Assembly: GCF_033807715.1 (NCBI RefSeq) | Contig: NC_084607.1 | Span: 21,213,941-21,277,940 of the forward strand | Reading direction: 5' to 3' | Length of the DNA: 64,000 nt | Source of the DNA: Cololabis saira | Taxonomy: Eukaryota > Chordata > Actinopteri > Beloniformes > Belonidae | Shown here: positions 57,195-64,000 of the stretch, in pieces | Layout: each line of letters starts with the position of its first letter | How positions within the stretch are numbered: the first letter of the stretch is position 1 | Notes under the pieces: model-generated | What the model saw: only the letters and a program-made list of their open reading frames with translations | Told to the model about the DNA's origin: nothing | The model's database searches: none | Program-made: the position numbers and the translations under genes

Positions 57195-58272
57195 TTGTAG
57201 CTTTAGTCAAAATACTTCTTGTGGGATAGCAAACACCTGCCAATCTTACAAGAGACTTGATTTCCATGTGGCTCTTAGATGCTAAACAAAAAACAGCAAA
57301 AGGAGAAAACACAGCCTAACAAAACAGGAAATGATTCAGCAAATTCAATATTAAATCGAACTTAATACAAAATGTGTTTTGTAAGATTCTTCTGCCATAT
57401 TTTGTTTTTATACTCTTATTTTACATTTATTTTGTTGTTGTTGCATGTTTGCTTTTGTGCATGTGCTTGTAAACTTCGAGCCCACAATATACATTTATAA
57501 AATTGGTTTTATCATTTTGACATGTATGGTTTTTTTTCTCCTCTTCCTATTAAACAGAAAAACAATACTTTGATGACTCTGGGGCATAAACTTTAATTTA
57601 ATCAAATGCTATTTGTGTTGACTTGCGTAGCCACTTAAGGATAGAAAACTGAACCCGAGATGCATTTAGGAGGGCCAAATGCTTGACATTAAATTCAGCA
57701 TCTGCTCATCTGCACACAAATGGCTTATCAAGAACGACAAAAATGAATAACTTTGAATAAATCATTCTACTTATGATGCTGTTTCTATTGTTACTTGTGT
57801 ATGCTGTTGTTGATGTGGCTCTTTATTCCACTTGTTTGAATTGACTCAGAATTTATAAAATTTGTTTCACTCGTGTTTTAACTGTTATGAAAGCAGAAAA
57901 GGAAAAATCTGCTCAACTGTGGCCTACATTTCTAAAGCAAATCAGATTTGAGATATGGGCCCCTATTGCCCTCAAACTCAACTCAGCTTTCTGTGCCTTA
58001 AATTTCCCATGTTAATATTGTGTACAAGTGCCCTCTGACAACCTCAGTTTTACCCAACGAACTACAGTTTTCTCACAGTCCTGGCTAGTGACACCTTAAA
58101 GTAACATTGCAAACTGATGCAAACTTTTACTGTTCAACAAACATATTCAGGATCAGTTATCACAATCAGATATGTAGAAAGCTTTTGTATCTGATGACAA
58201 AAAAAAAGAATATGCCTGGGGACAGACGAAACTTACTAAATTTACATCTCATGGGGCTGAATTAAATCACCA
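57193..58272. other. gene-free stretch
   Basis: AT-rich; nothing recognised up to the SINE target duplication. Confidence 0.45.
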
Positions 58273-58288
58273 CAAGAGGTCGAAAGTT
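58273..58288. repeat. target-site duplication of the SINE, left copy
   Basis: CAAGAGGTCGAAAGTT is repeated perfectly at 62563-62578. The two copies bracket the SINE plus the L2 inserted inside it. Confidence 0.9.
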
Positions 58289-58791
58289 TTTTTTTATTTT
58301 TTAAAATTTTTTTTTTTTCTTTTCTTAATATTTTTATCCCGGTTTTTTCCCCATTTTTTATCACCCAGTGCTCCTACCTAACAGTCCTGTGCATTGCTGC
58401 TGCGGCATTGTAGTCTAGAACCTCTGGTCCTCCTGACACCGCAGCAGAACCTCTGGTCCTCCTGACACCGCAGCAGAACCGTGGTCTGTCTATCCCTGGC
58501 ACCCGCTCACGTCAAACTTACCGAAGCATTTCCAACGCAGCAGGCCCAGTATTTGGGCCTCTGCCGGTAAGTTTTGATACAACTTTTACTTCTCCCGTGT
58601 ACACCGCAACTGTCTTCTCTCCGCTGCGGGCTCCTCTTGGAGCCCTCGCGAGTAAGTTTTGCTCTGAACCACCGGCTAAAGCAACTAGCTAGCTGCTCGC
58701 TACTCTGCCATTACTCGTTACTGGTCACCGCTGTTTTCCGTCCTCAGCCACCACCATCTCCACCTCAACAAGCTTACCTGCTGGATGTAGC

Positions 58792-61700
58792 ATGCTGTGG
58801 CTAATCCTGTGGATATTCCTGGGGTTCTCGTCGCTCCTCTACACCCGGACCCTCGGCTCCTCGACGCTAGCTCTCGTTAGCTTCCAGCTACCGCTCTCGA
58901 CCCGGACCATGCCGCCGCTCCACTCCGCCGCGGCCCACCACCCGCGCCCGACACCTGGTCCACTCTGGCAAAACCATCCTCCACACAGCCGCTCAGGACG
59001 CATGTTTTCCTACAACTTCACGTCGCCAAACTCCATTCCTTCCTTCTGGTCTTCCTGCCGTCCTGCAACTTCGTTACGTCATCACAACAAACATAATCTG
59101 TCCAATCTCCGTCCACTTCCTCAGTCCTCTCAGCCAATCACCAAGCAACACCACCTGAAACTGGCTCTGTTCAACACCCGCTCACTCAACAACAAAAGCC
59201 TGCTGCTGAATGAATTTATAACGGACAATAATCTGGATTTCCTCTGTCTAACAGAAACCTGGCACAAACCCCTGGACTATTTCTCACTAAATCAGGCCAC
59301 TCCCCCCAACTTCACCTACATGGAACAAGCTCGTGCTGAGGGGCGGGGGGGCGGTGTTGCAGCAATATACAGAAAGGACATTAAAGCAACCTCCATCCCC
59401 ATTCCTGTCATTCCTTCATTCGAACACACTGCCTTCAAACTACCTGGCCCCACTCCTCTTGTCACCGCCGTCATTTATCGCCCCCCCAAACCAAACCCCT
59501 CCTTTCTCTCGGATCTCTCGGATTTTCTGACCCAGCTCTGCTCCATCTCTCCCTCTGTTCTCCTCCTGGGTGATTTCAACTTCCACATCAACGATCCTAA
59601 CTGTAAACCTGCTGCTGAATTCCTGGACCTGCTACACTGCCTCAACTTCACTCAACACGTCGACTTCCCCACTCACGCCCGCGGCCACACCCTCGATCTC
59701 GTCTGCTCCACTGGCCTCACAATAAATCAGCTCTCCAGCCTCAACCTCCACGTGTCTGATCACCTGGCAATCATCATGGACATCAACATCCCCATCCCCA
59801 CTCCCAAAGAAGCACGCAAAATATCCTTCCGCAACATCAGATCCATCTCCCCCTCTGCCCTCTCAGCCTCTCTCGCCACTCAGATGTCCGCCTCCCCTCC
59901 CCCGTCACCCGACAACCCCTCGGACCTCGTGGATTACTACAATCATACACTCTCCTCCTGTCTTGATCAACTGGCTCCCATCAAAACCAAAACAGTCTCT
60001 TTCGCACGCTCAGCACCCTGGTACACCCCTGAACTCCGCAAACTGAAATCCCGTAAACGTCAACTCGAGCGACTCTGCAAGAAATCTGGATTAACTGTTC
60101 ACCAACTCGCCTACACTGATCATCTCCACCAATACAAGGATGCCCTCAACTCAGCTCGCTCCACCTACTTCTCCAACATCATCCATTCCGACTCCTCCAA
60201 CCCAAAGGCTCTCTTCTCCACAATCAACAAACTTCTCAAACCCAGTGACAACATCTCCAACTCCTTCACAGTCTCTAAGTGCAACGACTTCCTCTCATTT
60301 TTTCAATCCAAAATCCAGACCATCTACAGTAACCTGACCACCTCCTCCACCCCCTCCACCTCCCCACCTGTTTACCCCCCCTCCATCACTCAGCCCCTGT
60401 CTCACTTCTCTCCCATGTCTTCAGCGTCTCTTTCCACTGTCATGATGGGCATGAAAACCTCTTCCTGTGCTCTGGACCCCATCCCATCCACATTTATAAA
60501 AAACTGTCTCCCAGCCATTTCCCCACTCATCATCAACATCGTCAACTCCTCCTTCAGCTCTGGATCAGTCCCGGACACCCTCAAACTGGCAGCTGTCACC
60601 CCCATCCTCAAAAAACCTGGACTCAACCCTGACACCATGAACAACTTCCGGCCCATTTCCAACCTCCCTTTCCTGTCAAAAATTCTGGAACGCGCCGTCG
60701 CCACTCAGCTCAAGACCCACCTCACCTCCAATGATCTGTTTGAAACATTTCAATCTGGTTTCCGCTCACGTCACAGCACAGAAACAGCCCTCATCAAAGT
60801 CACCAATGACCTCCTTCTCTCCTCCGACTCCGGCAACCTCAGCATTCTCCTTCTCCTGGACCTCACAGCAGCCTTCGACACCATCAGCCACACCATCCTC
60901 CTCTCCCGCCTGGAATCATCTCTCTACATCACCGGATCCGCCCTCTCCTGGTTAAAATCCTATCTCACCAACAGACATCAATTCATCAGCATCAACAACT
61001 GCTCCTCCTCCACTGCCCCTCTGTCACAAGGCGTCCCCCAGGGTTCGGTGCTTGGTCCTCTACTCTTCATCCTCTACATGCTCCCCCTTGGCAACATCAT
61101 CCGCCGCCACCGCCTCCACTTCCACTGCTACGCCGACGACGTCCAACTGTACATCTCCACCAAATCCCTCACCTCTGCAACCCACTCTACCCTGACCAAC
61201 TGCCTCGCCGAAATCAAGTCATGGATGCACTCGAACTTCCTCCAACTCAACTACAACAAATCGGACATGCTCATCATCGGCCCAAAATCCCTCACCAAAA
61301 CCGCTCACAACTTCACCCTCACCATGGACAACTCCATTCTGTCTCCCTCCACTCACATCCGCAACCTCGGAGTTATCCTGGACAGTAACCTCTCCTTCCA
61401 ACACCATGTCAACCACATCACAAGGACTGCTTTCTTCCACCTGAAAAATATTGCCCGTCTCCGTCCATCACTTTCCTTCTCTACGGCTGAAACCTTGATC
61501 CACGCCTTCATCACCTCAAGACTCGACTACTGCAATAGCATCCTCTACGGTTCAACTTCCAAGGTCCTCAATAAACTCCAATATATTCAAAACTCTGCCG
61601 CCCGCCTGCTCACCCACACCCGCTCCAGAGACCACATCACCCCAGTCCTCCAGAAGCTCCACTGGCTCCCCATCCCTCAACGGATCCACTTCAAAATCCT

Positions 61701-61977
61701 TCTCCTCACCCACAAAGCCCTCCACAACCAGGCCCCCTGCTACCTCACCGAACTGCTCCACCGCTACACTCCCTCCCGCAGCCTCCGCTCCTCTGACGCC
61801 AACCTCCTGTCCCTTCCAGTCAGAACCAAGCACCGGACCTGGGGCGACAGGGCCTTCTCCATCGCTGCACCCACCCTCTGGAACTCCCTCCCCAAAAACA
61901 TCCGTGACTGTACAGACCTCCCAGCATTCAAATCCCATCTCAAAACTCACCTTTACAGAACTGCTTTTAATGTGTGA
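58792..61977 (+). CDS. L2 LINE polyprotein: endonuclease plus reverse transcriptase, intact
   Basis: An unbroken frame of 1061 codons. After a Ser/Thr/Pro-rich N-terminal region (residues 1-122) comes an apurinic-type endonuclease: 'LALFNTRSLNNKS' at 124, 'LTETWH' with Glu155, 'GDFNFHIND' at 260 and 'SDHLAI' with Asp323/His324. A linker follows, then RT: 'AAVTPILKKPG' near 604, 'FRPISNLPFLSKILE', motif A with Asp690 ('LLLDLTAAFD'), 'SQGVPQGSVLGP' at 745 and YADD at 780-783. The C-terminal part carries 'LTHKALHNQAP' and 'WNSLPKNIRDCTDLPAFKSH', typical of L2. The enzyme nicks target DNA and copies its RNA there. All catalytic motifs look intact. The true start may be a later Met. Confidence 0.9.
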   Translation: MLWLILWIFLGFSSLLYTRTLGSSTLALVSFQLPLSTRTMPPLHSAAAHHPRPTPGPLWQNHPPHSRSGRMFSYNFTSPNSIPSFWSSCRPATSLRHHNKHNLSNLRPLPQSSQPITKQHHLKLALFNTRSLNNKSLLLNEFITDNNLDFLCLTETWHKPLDYFSLNQATPPNFTYMEQARAEGRGGGVAAIYRKDIKATSIPIPVIPSFEHTAFKLPGPTPLVTAVIYRPPKPNPSFLSDLSDFLTQLCSISPSVLLLGDFNFHINDPNCKPAAEFLDLLHCLNFTQHVDFPTHARGHTLDLVCSTGLTINQLSSLNLHVSDHLAIIMDINIPIPTPKEARKISFRNIRSISPSALSASLATQMSASPPPSPDNPSDLVDYYNHTLSSCLDQLAPIKTKTVSFARSAPWYTPELRKLKSRKRQLERLCKKSGLTVHQLAYTDHLHQYKDALNSARSTYFSNIIHSDSSNPKALFSTINKLLKPSDNISNSFTVSKCNDFLSFFQSKIQTIYSNLTTSSTPSTSPPVYPPSITQPLSHFSPMSSASLSTVMMGMKTSSCALDPIPSTFIKNCLPAISPLIINIVNSSFSSGSVPDTLKLAAVTPILKKPGLNPDTMNNFRPISNLPFLSKILERAVATQLKTHLTSNDLFETFQSGFRSRHSTETALIKVTNDLLLSSDSGNLSILLLLDLTAAFDTISHTILLSRLESSLYITGSALSWLKSYLTNRHQFISINNCSSSTAPLSQGVPQGSVLGPLLFILYMLPLGNIIRRHRLHFHCYADDVQLYISTKSLTSATHSTLTNCLAEIKSWMHSNFLQLNYNKSDMLIIGPKSLTKTAHNFTLTMDNSILSPSTHIRNLGVILDSNLSFQHHVNHITRTAFFHLKNIARLRPSLSFSTAETLIHAFITSRLDYCNSILYGSTSKVLNKLQYIQNSAARLLTHTRSRDHITPVLQKLHWLPIPQRIHFKILLLTHKALHNQAPCYLTELLHRYTPSRSLRSSDANLLSLPVRTKHRTWGDRAFSIAAPTLWNSLPKNIRDCTDLPAFKSHLKTHLYRTAFNV

Positions 61978-62097
61978 TTAATGTCCTGTCTCATGTTGTG
62001 TCCTTTTGTACTGTCCTGTGTAATTGTAATTTGTATTATGTGTTTTGTTTTAATGTAAAGCGTCTTTGAGTGCCCAGAAAAGCGCTATATAAATAAA

Positions 62098-62122
62098 ATG
62101 TATTATTATTATTATTATTATT
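62098..62122 (+). repeat. (ATT)n tail of the L2 LINE
   Basis: ATT trinucleotide repeats mark the 3' end of the L2 element, before the SINE body resumes with GCCATCCTCTACC. Confidence 0.9.
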
Positions 62123-62562
62123 GCCATCCTCTACCAACCCCGGGAGGGCCCTGCACTGAGCTCAGGTCTCCTCCTTAACCTGAGGAGTGAGCAGGCCGCA
62201 TCTTTTCACCAGACAGGGTGGGGTTTCTCCGGCCGAACGTAGCGCGTGGAAGGATCACGTTATTCCGGCCGGATCCTCCCCACCCCATCTGGCGCCCCGG
62301 TTGGCCAGAGGGGGCATGTATAGCCCAGGACTGTGTGCATGTTTTTGTGAGGGTAGCTCACATTAGCTACCCAGGGGAACACGGGGAGAACATGCAAACT
62401 CCACACAGAAAGATCCTTTCGCCAACCCCACCCATGGTGTGGGCACTGAAGTCATGGGGGAACTAACACGCACTTCAGCGCCCACAGCGTCCCCGGCGGG
62501 AATCGAACCCAGGACCTTCTAGCTGTGAGACGGCTGCACTACCTGCTGCGCCACCGTGCCCC

Positions 62563-62578
62563 CAAGAGGTCGAAAGTT
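62563..62578. repeat. target-site duplication of the SINE, right copy
   Basis: CAAGAGGTCGAAAGTT, identical to 58273-58288, directly adjoining the 5' end of the SINE on the minus strand. Confidence 0.9.
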
Positions 62579-64000
62579 AAGCTCAAAAGTGTTTATAAAG
62601 GAACCAAAAAAAGACCTTAAACTACTTTCTTTTTTACAGGAGTTTGTTGACTTTGTAACGTAAATCTACTGCTCTCTTGTAGTATCACTGGTTTGAGCTG
62701 CTTTTGACATGTAGCTCAGTGCAATCCAAGCACGAGTGAGGCCAAAGTACCGTATTCATAAACAGATATACTGGATACCCTTGATTTATTACCTAAAAAG
62801 TAGGTCAGATTTGTGCCCTACTTTACAAAATGTCCAAAAACAGTTGGTTTCACCCCCTGGGAACAAACCCAGCAGTTTTAAACTTGACATAATTCATGAG
62901 TTTTGACCTTAAGGTACTCTCTATTGTATGCTAATGTTACGGGTCCCAAGGGTGAGGACTGTGGTAACAAATATGTTTACCTGTAGAAAGCAGGTGGAGT
63001 GCGGAGCAATTAAAGCACGACCTTCTTTGTTCTCCGCCAAGTTATTTCTGAGGTGGCAGGAACAGGTCTACCACTCTTACCGCACCCCTGAACCCCTGGA
63101 GCGAACACAACGTTCTGCCCCACTGCTTCCCAGTATAAAACATTGTCCTTTACATCGGTTATTGAAATTATAAATAAAAAACGTGAAAATAAAATACACT
63201 TCTTAATGAAGGTGTCCCAGTTGTACACATACAGTATTTAAACAAAATCACATTATTGTGACCACTCCCTAACAGGGGTGTCACTCAACTGCACTTTGTA
63301 AACATTATGCGGCTGATTTGCTGTACGTACTTGCCTAACATTTTGATGTAGTATGGATGATGGCACAAAGAAATACAGCAAATTCTTGTACACTAACTAT
63401 TTGTAGAATAAGGAATATGTTGTTAAAAGCAAAATCATAGTAAGGATAAAGGACTTAAGTATCAGTGCAGAAAACCAGAGAGAGGAAGAACCCCCTCCCA
63501 CTCTTTTCCCAGATCTGCACCATTGATCTTTCTGTGAGCAGTTTGAGAGAGGGGAGCAGGTACACTAGCTAATCAAAGGCCCAAATGAAAATTGAAGGCA
63601 ATTTTGGGGGCCAGTAGCAGTGTTTGCGAGACAGCTAAAGACAGAGACTGAAGGGATGTGAAAGAAAAACTGAAAAGCAGGAAACAGAAATAAGTCTGTT
63701 ACATAAAACAAGTTCAGCTCTCTCCCAGCTAAAAAAGCACATATTAACACTGCTGAAAGGTAAAGTGAATAGCATTGATTATTTCATTAGAATGCCACAG
63801 TCTGGAAAAAAAAAACCTTATTTCCAGGCATACAGGTGGATGTTACTTTAATGGGTAACATTGTTGCAGACTAAACATGCAACGAAGCAGTAGCCTCCAC
63901 CAGGAGCACAGTGTGCATCATAACAGTGACTTGAGGAGCAAGACCAAGAGCTCACAGCATCGTACCAGACACAGCCCAAGAAGGGACAATATACTCACTC
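62579..64000. other. gene-free stretch
   Basis: No supported gene. The 81-codon plus frame at 62928-63173 has no domain or splice support. Confidence 0.4.

Larger units (their letters stand above)
58396..62122 (+). mobile_element. near full-length L2-type LINE
   Basis: The element lies in the SINE body. Its 5' leader contains two tandem 29-bp copies of CCTCTGGTCCTCCTGACACC... (58420-58478), which may be promoter repeats. The single long ORF (58792-61977) is followed by a short 3'UTR with 'AAAGCGCTATATAAATAAAA' (about 62078-62097) and an (ATT)n tail to 62122, typical of L2/CR1-group LINEs. The left junction is approximate. A related, damaged copy lies at 30046-32183 in opposite orientation. 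Confidence 0.85.
58289..62562 (-). mobile_element. tRNA-derived SINE, split by the L2 LINE
   Basis: The minus strand starts at 62562 with a tRNA-like head: A box TGGCGCAGCAGG (62553-62542) and B box GGTTCGATTCC (62509-62499), spaced as in RNA polymerase III promoters. The body runs to about 62123. It resumes after the L2 at about 58395 and ends in a long A-rich tail (T-rich on the plus strand, 58289-58330). Perfect 16-bp target duplications lie outside both ends. Total SINE length without the L2 is roughly 550 bp, long for a tRNA SINE, so the body may include further repeat parts. No coding capacity. Confidence 0.8.

Noticed and set aside
60402..61950. minus-strand frames of 73-132 codons over the L2 ORF
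   Set aside because: Antisense shadows of the intact L2 coding sequence.
62499..62553. tRNA-like A and B boxes considered as a tRNA gene
   Set aside because: The sequence cannot fold as a full cloverleaf with an anticodon arm that I can identify, and it is the head of an insertion with an A-rich tail and target duplications, so it is a SINE.

Overview
This window looks like repeat-rich noncoding DNA from a ray-finned (teleost, probably percomorph) fish. Four things point to this: a Rex3/RTE retrotransposon, whose reverse-transcriptase (RT) block matches the fish Rex3 family; an L2-type LINE; Tc1/mariner, hAT, PIF/Harbinger and TTAA-flanked (piggyBac-like) DNA elements; and long (CA)n and (ATTC)n microsatellites in AT-rich sequence full of stop codons. 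I recognise no complete host gene, tRNA, rRNA, CRISPR array or operon. The only long intact reading frame is the 1061-residue L2 polyprotein at 58792-61977. Four short stretches look exon-like (open frame plus splice-like signals), but I cannot assign them to a gene.

Layout. 0.1-0.8 kb: decayed Tc1/mariner transposase (-). 2.4-2.7 kb: TTAA-ended repeat, also present at 39.94-40.27 kb. 4.95-9.6 kb: nested block made of a decayed retrovirus-like gag-protease remnant (-) with a probable LTR/leader, interrupted by a + strand repeat encoding a small membrane protein (6.5-7.6 kb) and by a Harbinger transposon (8.03-9.29 kb). 9.7-10.3 kb: hAT remnant with a BED finger. 11.6-12.1 kb: possible spliced unit. 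12.2 kb: palindromic MITE. 12.9-14.3 kb: Rex3 (-). 18.7 kb: compound microsatellite. 20.0-22.5 kb: hAT element with a perfect 8-bp target duplication. 23.7-25.1 kb: Tc1 copy split by a MITE. 30.05-32.18 kb: L2 copy (-) with internal deletions. 32.6 and 39.3 kb: Tc1 scraps. 36.4 and 42.6-44.0 kb: two copies of a LINE-tail-like repeat, the second split by an 801-bp TTAA MITE that itself holds a small Harbinger-like MITE. 44.15-46.27 kb: old Rex3 copy (+). 47.9-49.06 kb: repeat element carrying four 139-bp tandem units with CCAAT and GC boxes. 49-58 kb: mostly unique, gene-free. 58.27-62.58 kb: tRNA-derived SINE (-) with 16-bp target duplications, split by the intact L2 (+).

How the parts relate. 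The window records successive insertions rather than a pathway: elements lie inside elements, and several events can be ordered from target-site duplications. The intact L2 is the only candidate for present-day activity; L2-type enzymes are known to mobilise SINEs that share their 3' ends, but I cannot show that link here. All calls come from reading sequence and recalled family features, without database searches.
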